A stretch of DNA of 64,000 nucleotides from Candidatus Bathyarchaeota archaeon (lineage in GTDB: Archaea > Thermoproteota > Bathyarchaeia > 40CM-2-53-6), in assembly GCA_005888635.1 (NCBI GenBank), contig VBAW01000016.1, forward strand, positions 62,001 through 126,000, read 5' to 3'. A program made the position numbers and the translations under genes. Below, piece after piece: positions 19,187-28,101 of the stretch. A model generated the notes under the pieces. That model was not told where the DNA came from. It worked only from the letters and a program-made list of their open reading frames with translations, and made no database searches. Position 1 is the first letter of the stretch, and every line of letters begins with the position of its first letter.

Positions 19187-20164
19187 TTACCGAGCCTCCT
19201 CAAACAGCCTCGTAGCATCGGCAAGAGCTCGCGCTTTGACGTCGGCTACTCTTCGCGGAACGAATTTGAGGTCGGAGTTCGGGACGAGGACAATATCTCC
19301 GCCGATGATGTGTTTCGATACACGTGTCGCGGTTTCAGCGATCCACTCCGGATTCTCCGCGTTTGACTCGCGTCCGTCTATGATGCCTAGGGCGAGCTTC
19401 TTCGTCGTCTCGATCTTCAACTTGGAATAGTCTGTCTCGAACAGATCAATTCCTATTGTGTCGACGGGGAGTTTCAGAAGATCCGGCAGGATGGTCGTTG
19501 CGTCGCCGAAGTATGTGTGGACCGAGAACTTTGCCTGAATACCGTCTACTGTCTCCCTAAGAGCGGCCAATGCATTGTCGAGTTCATTTCTGCCCAGTGC
19601 CTGTTCTCTGTAGGGTCGATAGACGAGGCAGGGCTCTGACAACTGGAATCGCGAAACACCAGCATCTTTCAATCGCTTGATTATTTCATGTTCAGCCGCT
19701 GCTATGTCGGAGAGAAGATCGGATTGACTTGTGTAGTTTAGGTTCTCTGAAAGTTCGGAGAATGTATATGGTCCGGGGAGAGTTACTTTCCAGCCCTTGG
19801 TTCTTGGTAGAAGGTCAGTCCGTATGAAATTTTTAGGTTCAAAAGCATGGACTCCAATTTTCCCTGCGATGGTCGGTTTCTTGTAAAACGTGTTGGTGTC
19901 GAACCATCGATCGTAACGAGTTCCGGTTGTAACGCCGTCCAGAGATTCTACAACGGGTCTTAGTTGGTCCTGCCAGGCGAAGGCTCCATCGGAGAATGTT
20001 TCGAAACCCGAGTCGTCTTGAAGCTTGACTAGCTCTAGCGTGTCCGTTTCGACATGTCTCTTTACAGTGTCGAGATCGGTTTTTGACCTGTCGTATGATC
20101 GTGTGAGTTCTATGAGTTGTTCCGAGCGGGGATAGATTCCACCGAGCTGGGCCTTGGGAGACAT
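19187..20164 (-). CDS. MetE-related protein (second half of split methionine synthase)
   Basis: YPRSEQLIELTRSYD, DSGFETFSDGAFAWQDQLRPVVESLDG, LPGPYTFSELSEN, FQLSEPCLVY. Confidence 0.8.
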   Translation of the reverse strand: MSPKAQLGGIYPRSEQLIELTRSYDRSKTDLDTVKRHVETDTLELVKLQDDSGFETFSDGAFAWQDQLRPVVESLDGVTTGTRYDRWFDTNTFYKKPTIAGKIGVHAFEPKNFIRTDLLPRTKGWKVTLPGPYTFSELSENLNYTSQSDLLSDIAAAEHEIIKRLKDAGVSRFQLSEPCLVYRPYREQALGRNELDNALAALRETVDGIQAKFSVHTYFGDATTILPDLLKLPVDTIGIDLFETDYSKLKIETTKKLALGIIDGRESNAENPEWIAETATRVSKHIIGGDIVLVPNSDLKFVPRRVADVKARALADATRLFEEAR

Positions 20165-20195
20165 GACTTGTTCTCGTAGCTTTCAATTATTCCAA

Positions 20196-20206
20196 TTATA
20201 TAAGTT
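20196..20206 (-). promoter_or_regulatory. candidate TATA box (CTTATATAATT) for the metE-like operon
   Basis: minus-strand CTTATATAATT about 32 bp upstream of the start codon of 19187..20164. Confidence 0.5.
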
Positions 20207-20219
20207 CTGTTGTACCAAT

Positions 20220-20233
20220 ATTCCGATAGGAAT
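20220..20233. promoter_or_regulatory. palindromic operator candidate 1, ATTCC-GATA-GGAAT
   Basis: perfect 5-4-5 inverted repeat in divergent intergenic region. Confidence 0.6.
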
Positions 20234-20254
20234 TACATATTCGTTCAGGATTCT

Positions 20255-20268
20255 ATTCCGAAGGGAAT
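20255..20268. promoter_or_regulatory. palindromic operator candidate 2, ATTCC-GAAG-GGAAT
   Basis: same half-sites as site 1, extends to TATTCC-GAAG-GGAATA, centres 35 bp apart. Confidence 0.6.
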
Positions 20269-20299
20269 ATCTCATAGTCAGTAGATAGTCTAGAGTAGC

Positions 20300-20860
20300 A
20301 TGCTTCCTTCACTCGACGAGATCCCGAAGAAACGCAAAGCACTAGGCTTAACGCAGTCCAAACTCGCTCAGCTAGCGGGAGTCAGCCAATCCATAATCGC
20401 AAAGATCGAATCTGGAACGGTGGACCCCTCATACTCGATAGCAAAACGATTGGTCGAGGCTCTCGAGAAGGAGAGCATCCAGACCTCGCGACCCAGAGTG
20501 AGCGAGATCATGAGCAAACCCGTCATCTCTGTCTCCAAAACCCAACTAGTCCGAGACGCTGTGGATCTGATGAGAAAGCGAGGCTACTCACAACTCCCTG
20601 TGTTCGACGGAAACAGGTGCGTCGGAAGCATCTCCGAGAAGACGATTCTAGACCGTGCCGCCCGCGGAGAACCGCTGGAGTCTCTACTCAACAACAGGGT
20701 CCGGGACATCATGGACTCGCCGCTCCCAACGGTCAATGACGATACGCCGTTGGAGATGGTTCTAGGTCTCTTGCAAGGAAATTACGGGGTCCTCGTAACC
20801 AAGGGAGAGAGCACCATAGGGATACTCACAAAGTCTGACATTTTGAAAGTTAAGCAATAG
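20300..20860 (+). CDS. XRE-type HTH transcriptional regulator with paired CBS domains
   Basis: RKALGLTQSKLAQLAGVSQSIIAKIESG then two CBS repeats (VSEIMSKPVISVSKTQLVRDAVDLM..., VRDIMDSPLPTVNDDTPLEMVLGLL...). Confidence 0.88.
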   Translation: MLPSLDEIPKKRKALGLTQSKLAQLAGVSQSIIAKIESGTVDPSYSIAKRLVEALEKESIQTSRPRVSEIMSKPVISVSKTQLVRDAVDLMRKRGYSQLPVFDGNRCVGSISEKTILDRAARGEPLESLLNNRVRDIMDSPLPTVNDDTPLEMVLGLLQGNYGVLVTKGESTIGILTKSDILKVKQ

Positions 20861-21014
20861 CACCCTACTGCCTCGTTTCTGGTCGCGCAGCTACCCTGAC
20901 GGCCTCATGATGTGGAATTGTTTCCTGTGAAGGTTCATGGTAGTAACAGTATCCATATCCAAGATTGCGCTCTGCTTCCTCTCGGCTCAAGATTACCAGT
21001 CAGGACGCTTGTAA

Positions 21015-22439
21015 GTGGATGGGGTCACAAAAAGGAAACGGATTGATCACATGCTAACCATATTCGGCAAGAAAAAGAAGGACGATTCCAGTGTTCAGAT
21101 AGACACTGGGACGGTTCCCAGTCAACCACCTTCTCAAACACCGTCGATGCAACCACAGGCCCCTATTCCCACAAACACTCAGGATCAACCCCCGACCTGG
21201 CCAACCCCGGGCCCTCTAATGGGCCAGACAACTCCGCCACCTCCCGCACCCTCTATGAGACAAATGAGCCCGGGACCTGCCCAGGGACCCACGCCTAGAC
21301 AGCTGCCGCTCGACGCGTCATTCCCTTCGGAAGAAACGTCTCTATCGAGAATCCTACAATCCCTACTCCAAGACATCCCAACGGCTACAGGGTCCACCTT
21401 CAGTGCAATGCGGGAGAGCACTCCCGAATACGTTGCACCTCGTTCCACACCTCCCAGCAGAGCTATGGTGATTGGTCAGAAGGACGATGAGGGAGGATGG
21501 GAGGAACAAGGCAAACCCTCGCCGAGCAAGCAACCACCGAGCATTCCAAGCGCACCCACCTTCAAACCAGCGAACACACCGGGAACACAAGCTCCAACGG
21601 GAAAGGCTACGACTACGCCAATTCCTCAGCCTGCACCTCCACCGACTCAGCAAAAACAAAACCAGCCTACTGAGAAGCCGCAGGATAAGACTACGAAACC
21701 GGACAAGCCCGCGAAGGAAGCTCCGCCTCAGAAGCCGAAAAAGCCTCCTCAGAGTTTCGACCACATTTTCGAACTAACTCAAGGAAACTTGGAGAGCCCG
21801 GGTTTTGTCATCATCAACGGCCCGCCGGGAGCTGGCAAGACAACTCTCTGCTCAGGCCTCACAGCCAACTATCTGAAAAAGGGAGATCCGTGTCTCTACG
21901 TGACATATGATCAGACTCCCACCACTCTCCGTGAACAGATGAAGAAACTTGGAACGGATCCGTCGCAATACGAATCTCAGTACCGGTTCATCATCGTTGA
22001 CGGTTATGCGTCCCAGTCTGATACGTTCAGTATGGAGGCAACTTACTTGGACCAACCTTTCAACTTCGAAAACATTCAGGATACTCTGGTCCGAAACAGT
22101 CAGGTATTCACGGGAGAGAAGATCAGAGTCGTCTTCGACTCGATCGACAAACTAGTGACAAAGATTCCGCAGAAAGACTTCGTCAAGAGCTTCACTGAAC
22201 TTGCAGGCAAACTCAAAGACTCGGGTGCCACGCTAATCGTCACCGTCGATATGTCTAAGCTTCCGAAGGACTTGGCCGGCTCCTTGACCGACATGGCAGA
22301 CTGTGTCGCTGACCTGTCAAAGGACGATTCGGATCCAACTGAGCGAGAGTTGAAGATTCAGAGACTCAACCAAAAGTCTGCAAAAATCGATGCTGAGACG
22401 TTCGAAATCGATTCTACGAAAGGACTAGTTTTCGTCTAG
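21015..22439 (+). CDS. KaiC/RecA-superfamily ATPase with long Pro-rich N-terminal linker
   Basis: Walker A GPPGAGKTTLCSGL, VTYDQTPTTLREQMKKLG; start may be the internal MLTIFGKKKKDD. Confidence 0.8.
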   Translation: MDGVTKRKRIDHMLTIFGKKKKDDSSVQIDTGTVPSQPPSQTPSMQPQAPIPTNTQDQPPTWPTPGPLMGQTTPPPPAPSMRQMSPGPAQGPTPRQLPLDASFPSEETSLSRILQSLLQDIPTATGSTFSAMRESTPEYVAPRSTPPSRAMVIGQKDDEGGWEEQGKPSPSKQPPSIPSAPTFKPANTPGTQAPTGKATTTPIPQPAPPPTQQKQNQPTEKPQDKTTKPDKPAKEAPPQKPKKPPQSFDHIFELTQGNLESPGFVIINGPPGAGKTTLCSGLTANYLKKGDPCLYVTYDQTPTTLREQMKKLGTDPSQYESQYRFIIVDGYASQSDTFSMEATYLDQPFNFENIQDTLVRNSQVFTGEKIRVVFDSIDKLVTKIPQKDFVKSFTELAGKLKDSGATLIVTVDMSKLPKDLAGSLTDMADCVADLSKDDSDPTERELKIQRLNQKSAKIDAETFEIDSTKGLVFV

Positions 22440-22508
22440 AGCCGTATCTTCCACTCTAACAAGCGAATCTATTCGCGGCCGTTCAGCAGGCCCCCTTCCT
22501 ACGGGCAG

Positions 22509-23546
22509 TTAGAGGAACTTGTTGCCGATGCCCATGGCCTCGTTCGTCTTCGCGATAGACCTGCGTCCCTCGCTCTCCAATCCGGTAAGCGCCCGTACTG
22601 CGTCCACGTTCTCTGGGACAACCACGCTTTCATTGTGTACCTGATACACCATGTTCGCCTCGCCGTCCGTCACGTCAAGGATGTCCTCCCAAAAGGCTAC
22701 TTCCCACATATCAGCTCTCACCCGTCCCAAGTCCCGCATCATCTCAGCCACCGCGTTCATGCTATCAACTCCATCCGAGGTCCGGACTGGTGCTAGCCTC
22801 GGCGCGCTCTTCAACGCCTTGAGCACATCCTCTTTCCCTGGGTCCCCTTTCAATTGGACCATTGCAAAGTGCAAGTGACCCAGGTTGAACGGTCCCCTAG
22901 CAGCCATCGTCGTAATGTTTAGTTTCGGAATGATCGTCTGTGCGTCTGGACCCTGGTGTGAAGGAATGTGGGCTTCGGGGATGACAGTATTGATGAGACC
23001 CGTCTTGTGGCTCTCCCACGGGTCAGTGCCTCTCCTGAACAAGACAACCCGGGCCTTCTTGACGCCGATAGTATTCTGAAGAGTTCCAACAGTTCTACAG
23101 ATTCCAGTGGTGTTACAACTCACAACGCGCGTCGCTGCTCGGTTGAGATTCTCCTCGTAATTGCACTGGGCGACAAATGATGATCCTGTCAGCTCATGTT
23201 TCTCTCCGCCCTGGAAAATTGACTTAACGCCGGCTTTGTCGTAGGAGGCCTTGTTCTTTGCCCCTAATCCCGCTGGAGTACAATCAACAATTACGTCGAT
23301 CTTTCTCAATAACTCCTCAAGCGTCCCGGCAACCTCAACTCCCGCCTTCTTCATGTCCGGCAGTTTTTCTGGAATTGAGGCGTAGATCTGGTAGCCCTTC
23401 ATCTGACCAAGCTTGACTCGGTAGTCTCCTGCAACATCGGAGACTCCGACAAGTTTCATGTCGTTCTGTTTCGAGACAGCGTCAGCGACTCGTTTTCCGA
23501 TGACTCCGAATCCGTTCACTCCTACCCTGACGGCGGTCTTGGGCAT
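22509..23546 (-). CDS. gap: type II (archaeal) glyceraldehyde-3-phosphate dehydrogenase
   Basis: VRVGVNGFGVIGKRVADAVSKQNDMKLVGVSD, SCNTTGICRT. Confidence 0.93.
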   Translation of the reverse strand: MPKTAVRVGVNGFGVIGKRVADAVSKQNDMKLVGVSDVAGDYRVKLGQMKGYQIYASIPEKLPDMKKAGVEVAGTLEELLRKIDVIVDCTPAGLGAKNKASYDKAGVKSIFQGGEKHELTGSSFVAQCNYEENLNRAATRVVSCNTTGICRTVGTLQNTIGVKKARVVLFRRGTDPWESHKTGLINTVIPEAHIPSHQGPDAQTIIPKLNITTMAARGPFNLGHLHFAMVQLKGDPGKEDVLKALKSAPRLAPVRTSDGVDSMNAVAEMMRDLGRVRADMWEVAFWEDILDVTDGEANMVYQVHNESVVVPENVDAVRALTGLESEGRRSIAKTNEAMGIGNKFL

Positions 23547-23723
23547 TTTTGATGATTCTCTCGAAAAGGGATTGGTGCGGCTCGCTTTTAGCCCTAACGG
23601 GCAGAAAAGTGGGTCCGGAGACGGGCTTTAATACTAGCCCGCCTGTTTGGAAGGGTAAGCTTACAGCTTAACAGTATAGTGAGGAATTTAGGAAGGTCAG
23701 TGAAGTATGGAGGTTAAATTTTC

Positions 23724-25004
23724 ATGGTTGAACCGTCGCAGTACGCTTCGACAACAAAATACATAGTTAAAGCAAAATTCGATGTCCAAGGCGTCGTAGA
23801 GAAGCCTGACGTAGTTGGTGCCGTTTTCGGCCAGACAGAGGGCCTCTTCGGCCCAGACCTTGATCTTAGGGAATTACAAAAATCCGGACGTATAGGCCGG
23901 ATCGAAATTAATCTAGACTCGAAACATGACAAGACAACAGGCTCAATAGTAATCCCGTCAAGCCTCGACAAAGTCTCAACGGCCATCATCGCCGCTGCGA
24001 TCGAGAGCGTTGACCGCATTGGACCCTGCGAAGCAAAGATCAGCCTTGAGAAGGTAGAGGATGTCCGGGAGGAAAAGCGCAAGGCAATACTGACCAAAGC
24101 CAAGGACATTCTCCGAAAATGGGTCGTAGAATCCTCACCCAGCACCGAAGAGGTCGTGAAGGAAGTTGCAGGATCCCTACGCGGAGTCGATGTCATTGAA
24201 TACGGACCCGAAAAACTCCCGGCTGGACCCGAGGCTGAGAGAGGAGACATCATAGTCGTAGAAGGCCGAGCGGACGTCATTCTTCTCATGAAGGTCGGCA
24301 TCAAGAACGTAATCGCACTCAATGGCACCAAAGTTCCGGAGACAGTCATCAAGCTCACCAAGGACCGAGAAGTCACAGCGTTCCTAGACGGGGACAGAGC
24401 TGGAGACCTGATCTTGAAGGAACTCACTCAGGTTGCGGAGATCGACTATGTGGCTCGTGCTCCATTCGGGAAAGAAGTGGAAGAACTCACACCCAAAGAG
24501 GTCATGAGAGCCTTACGCGAACGCGTGCCGCTAAACATGGCAAAGCCAATCGAGAGACCACAATTTGCTTCCAGACCCGAAAGAACCGAACGTCCTTACC
24601 AAGAGAAATCCTATACCGAGCGAGCCTATGGTCCAAGAGAACAGGGCTACGGTCCACCTGAGATCACCGTTCGTGCCGCTACTCCGGTCGAAAAGCCGAA
24701 CTTACCTCCACCAGTCTTCGACGCCGCGAAAGACCTCCGAGGAACTTTGGAGGCTGTTGTCTTCGACGAGGCGGGTAAGGAGTTGTCTAAGATGCCAGTA
24801 AGTGAGCTTGCGGAGAAGATACCGAGCCTTGAAAACTCTCACCTTGTTCTCTTCGACGGCGTGGTCACACAGAGACTTCTGGACATCGCCGCGGGAAAGG
24901 GCATAAAATACGTGATTGGAGATCGAGTATCAGACGGGGCAAAAAAGCCAGCTAACGTTAGCGTTCTAACGCTCAGCGATCTATCCTCGTTTGGTCCCAA
25001 CTGA
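23724..25004 (+). CDS. dnaG: archaeal DnaG-like primase (TOPRIM)
   Basis: KYIVKAKFDVQGVVEKPDVVGAVFGQTEGLFG, GDIIVVEGRADVILLMKVGIKNVIALNG, AFLDGDRAGDLILKEL. Confidence 0.92.
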   Translation: MVEPSQYASTTKYIVKAKFDVQGVVEKPDVVGAVFGQTEGLFGPDLDLRELQKSGRIGRIEINLDSKHDKTTGSIVIPSSLDKVSTAIIAAAIESVDRIGPCEAKISLEKVEDVREEKRKAILTKAKDILRKWVVESSPSTEEVVKEVAGSLRGVDVIEYGPEKLPAGPEAERGDIIVVEGRADVILLMKVGIKNVIALNGTKVPETVIKLTKDREVTAFLDGDRAGDLILKELTQVAEIDYVARAPFGKEVEELTPKEVMRALRERVPLNMAKPIERPQFASRPERTERPYQEKSYTERAYGPREQGYGPPEITVRAATPVEKPNLPPPVFDAAKDLRGTLEAVVFDEAGKELSKMPVSELAEKIPSLENSHLVLFDGVVTQRLLDIAAGKGIKYVIGDRVSDGAKKPANVSVLTLSDLSSFGPN

Positions 25005-27347
25005 GAGACTAGTTTGGGAAGCCGGGGCCGCTAGTAATTGCTCCGCTGACACACCGAGAATCTCTAGGATACGTGCGGCAGCAGGCACAATTTGATTCCG
25101 GACATAATAATCGTAGTCCACGTCCTCTATTATGACCTTGTAGTGAGGCTCCGCTTTCTGAAACAGTTTTCCAGATCTCTTCGTTATCACGAAGCCGACT
25201 TTGTCTCCTGCCGTAACGGGCCAGCCGTCTTTCGCCATCTTCTTCGCGACTTCCACATGTGGAGCGTTCACCTCGTACGCTTCGACGGGCTTAGTCAGAG
25301 TCTTCCACACAACGAACGATGATAAGGGCAGCTTCTTCGATTTGAGATTCCTCGTCAAGTCTTGAACATAGGCCGCCGCTCTGGACGGGTCAGCGTCTTC
25401 TAAGACCATTCTCAGAACCGTGTTCTGTACGTCCCGAGCTAGGTTCGACCAGTCCCCTCTGACCGCCTCGAGACCTATGACATCGATCTGACCATCGATT
25501 CTTAGGCCTGCATATTTTTTCTTGGCCTCCGTGAAGAGTATCCTCTTGTAGACTTCAGATAGGTTGATTTCGAGTCCTAGCTGCCGATCGATCTCAGCCT
25601 GGAACTTCTGGACAAGTTTCTCATCGTAGTTCACGAAGAGACTGTCCGTATCACCGTAGAAGACGGTGAGTCCGAGGCTCTTCGCGAGCGAAATCGCGCG
25701 GTTGATCGTCTCTCTTCCTAAGGCAGCGGCTGATTCCGCGACCTCCTTCGAATACCAACGTGCCCCAGCCCAGCCCGCGTAGCCGTAGACAGCGTTCGTC
25801 ATGACTTTGACGGCCTTCTCACGAGCCTTTAGCAAAGGATACCTCGAATCGCTCTTGGCTGTGCGCTTGAGCTCGGCCTTGGTCGTCTTCCTGGCTTCGA
25901 TGAGTTTCGTGAGAACTATTCTGTAGAACCCGGAGGGACTCTTTCTGAATCGGTGTCTGACTTCAGGGACTTCGAAGACATCCTCAGTCTCTTTCCCGGT
26001 GACGAGTGTATCGGGAGAAATGTTGTACTTGATCATCAAGCTTGGATACATAGACGAGAAGTCGAGACTGGCCACGTTATCGTGTAGCCCTACCTTCGGC
26101 TCGAGGACAATCGCTCCCTTGTATGGAATAATCGGCTGTTCGGTTCTAGAAGGTATTAGCTGGCCGAGATTGTGGGTCTCCATCATTAGGTAGTTGTCGA
26201 CTCGGAATCCCACGGCCGCAGCTATCACTTGGTCAGGGGGCAGTCCCGAGAGTGCCGATATCTGGATGACATAGTCGATTGCCTCTTCCCCGATCGCTAG
26301 GATGGTTTCGGTTTGTTCTTCCATATGTTTGACTAGGATTTTTCTCTGGTCAGGTTTTGACCAGTAGTCGAGGTTGGCTGTTTCATCGATCGGTTTCTGA
26401 TTTGGTGATTGGATTCCGAGATATTTTGCGACGTTCTCGACGGTCTTGTTCTTCACCTCGTACAGGTCCTCAGCGAAATTGAGAAGGTCAACGTTCGCAC
26501 GTCCGATCAGCGAGTAGTGCCCGTAGAGACTCTGATGTGGCGGACCCTCATCTCGGCCGACTCTGAGCGGGGTCTTGGTCTTGTTCGCCCTCTTCACAAG
26601 ATAGGGCCAGCCGATACTGTTTCCTTCGAAGCTCAGAACGAAGTCTGGATTGATCTTAATGACGTCTTCGCCGAACTTCTGAATGGTAGCTTGATCCGAA
26701 TCGGCGTGAGTCAGGAGAGCTTCGTTTGCATTCTTGTCTGTTCTCCAGCTAATGATCTGGATCGGGTCCCGTATCGGACTAGGTGCACCCGTCTTGCTGA
26801 CGGATAGGAGTGAAAAGGAGAAGAGATCTAGGCTAGGCGGTTCTTCTTTCGGGACGGGGCGGGGATGGTCTGTTGCTGTTAGCGTTTCTTGGACGCTGAA
26901 CTTGTTTGGGTCTATCGTTGAAACAGTAGTGTCTGCCTCGTACCACTGGCAGGGCTTGATCCCGTGGTCGTACTGGTACTTGATCGCTAGTCGGAGTTTC
27001 TCTTCGTAGGTTGCTTCAGCGCCAGTTTTTTTCAGCGTTTCTCGTGCAGCCCTCTCAAGGAACTCTGGGTCTTTGCAGAACACCTTGAGGACGACTCGTT
27101 CGTCGGCTAGAAGTTTCTTTTTCTCAATCGTAGCATTTTCGATGGTGGGATGAGGTTTTTCTGCTTCCAGCTTTTTCCTCAGTTCTTCCGGGTCCTCCTT
27201 CTTTCTTGGTAGGAGGTAGAAGTAGGCTCGGTAGTTGTCGATGACGAGGACCCGTTTTCCTTCGTGGGTGATGCCCCAGAGCCAGATCGACGATTTTCCT
27301 TCGTAGGTCTCATGGTTGAGGTCGAGAAGCCAGAAAGTCTGTTTCAT
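24981..27347 (-). CDS. family B DNA polymerase
   Basis: SLDFSSMYPSLMIKYNISPDT, KVMTNAVYGYAGW, VFYGDTDSLFV. Confidence 0.94.
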   Translation of the reverse strand: MKQTFWLLDLNHETYEGKSSIWLWGITHEGKRVLVIDNYRAYFYLLPRKKEDPEELRKKLEAEKPHPTIENATIEKKKLLADERVVLKVFCKDPEFLERAARETLKKTGAEATYEEKLRLAIKYQYDHGIKPCQWYEADTTVSTIDPNKFSVQETLTATDHPRPVPKEEPPSLDLFSFSLLSVSKTGAPSPIRDPIQIISWRTDKNANEALLTHADSDQATIQKFGEDVIKINPDFVLSFEGNSIGWPYLVKRANKTKTPLRVGRDEGPPHQSLYGHYSLIGRANVDLLNFAEDLYEVKNKTVENVAKYLGIQSPNQKPIDETANLDYWSKPDQRKILVKHMEEQTETILAIGEEAIDYVIQISALSGLPPDQVIAAAVGFRVDNYLMMETHNLGQLIPSRTEQPIIPYKGAIVLEPKVGLHDNVASLDFSSMYPSLMIKYNISPDTLVTGKETEDVFEVPEVRHRFRKSPSGFYRIVLTKLIEARKTTKAELKRTAKSDSRYPLLKAREKAVKVMTNAVYGYAGWAGARWYSKEVAESAAALGRETINRAISLAKSLGLTVFYGDTDSLFVNYDEKLVQKFQAEIDRQLGLEINLSEVYKRILFTEAKKKYAGLRIDGQIDVIGLEAVRGDWSNLARDVQNTVLRMVLEDADPSRAAAYVQDLTRNLKSKKLPLSSFVVWKTLTKPVEAYEVNAPHVEVAKKMAKDGWPVTAGDKVGFVITKRSGKLFQKAEPHYKVIIEDVDYDYYVRNQIVPAAARILEILGVSAEQLLAAPASQTSLSVGTKRG

Positions 27348-27604
27348 GCGGACCCTCTGTCTTCACGCCTGCTTTCGATCTGGACCATCCACATCACAAC
27401 GATTCCCGCTATGATCAGCGTAAGTCCCGATGGGAATGAGCTGGCAGCCAGGCCCAATAGCGGATTGTAGGCGCAACCACTAGCCGGACAGTTAGTCGGA
27501 GTGTTAAGCCCGATGAACCCGATCATACTCAAAATTGCGCCGATGCTAACGAAAGCGAATCCCAAGGTCTGGAATGAATGTCTCCAAGGAGGCACGGGGG
27601 TCAT
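27344..27604 (-). CDS. small membrane protein
   Basis: ORF with two hydrophobic segments. Confidence 0.45.
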   Translation of the reverse strand: MTPVPPWRHSFQTLGFAFVSIGAILSMIGFIGLNTPTNCPASGCAYNPLLGLAASSFPSGLTLIIAGIVVMWMVQIESRREDRGSA

Positions 27605-27688
27605 TCCGGTCCGACCAATCGCGACCGCTTGAGAGTAAATGGTTTAAATTCGCCTGTTAGCGTGGGGGCTCCTTGGATAGTTAGCGTC

Positions 27689-28096
27689 ATGGCGGAGAAG
27701 GCGAAGCAGCCAGCAGACCACTGGGGAATCGCTCACATCTACTCAAGCTTCAACAATACCATGGTTCACATTACCGACTTGACTGGAGCAGAGACGATTT
27801 CTCGAAGTGCAGGGGGTCAGCATGTTAAGGCTGATCGATTGCAAGGGACCCCTTACGCGGCGATGCAAGCAGCTGCGGCAGCTGCAAAGGTTGCAAAAGA
27901 TAAGGGAATCACCTCTCTCCATATTCGGGTTCGAGCCCCCGGAGGTCACGGAGCCCGAACCCCAGGTCCAGGTGCCCAGGCAGCGATCAGAATGTTAGCC
28001 CGTCATGGTTTCCGGATTGGCAGAATTGAAGACGTTACGCCTGTCCCGCACGACGGGACTCGCCGACCTGGTGGCCGACGCGGCCGACGCGTCTAG
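27689..28096 (+). CDS. rps11: 30S ribosomal protein S11
   Basis: [40 protein letters not shown]...[19 protein letters not shown]; start at internal MAEKAKQ. Confidence 0.95.
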   Translation: MAEKAKQPADHWGIAHIYSSFNNTMVHITDLTGAETISRSAGGQHVKADRLQGTPYAAMQAAAAAAKVAKDKGITSLHIRVRAPGGHGARTPGPGAQAAIRMLARHGFRIGRIEDVTPVPHDGTRRPGGRRGRRV

Positions 28097-28101
28097 CTCC
28101 C

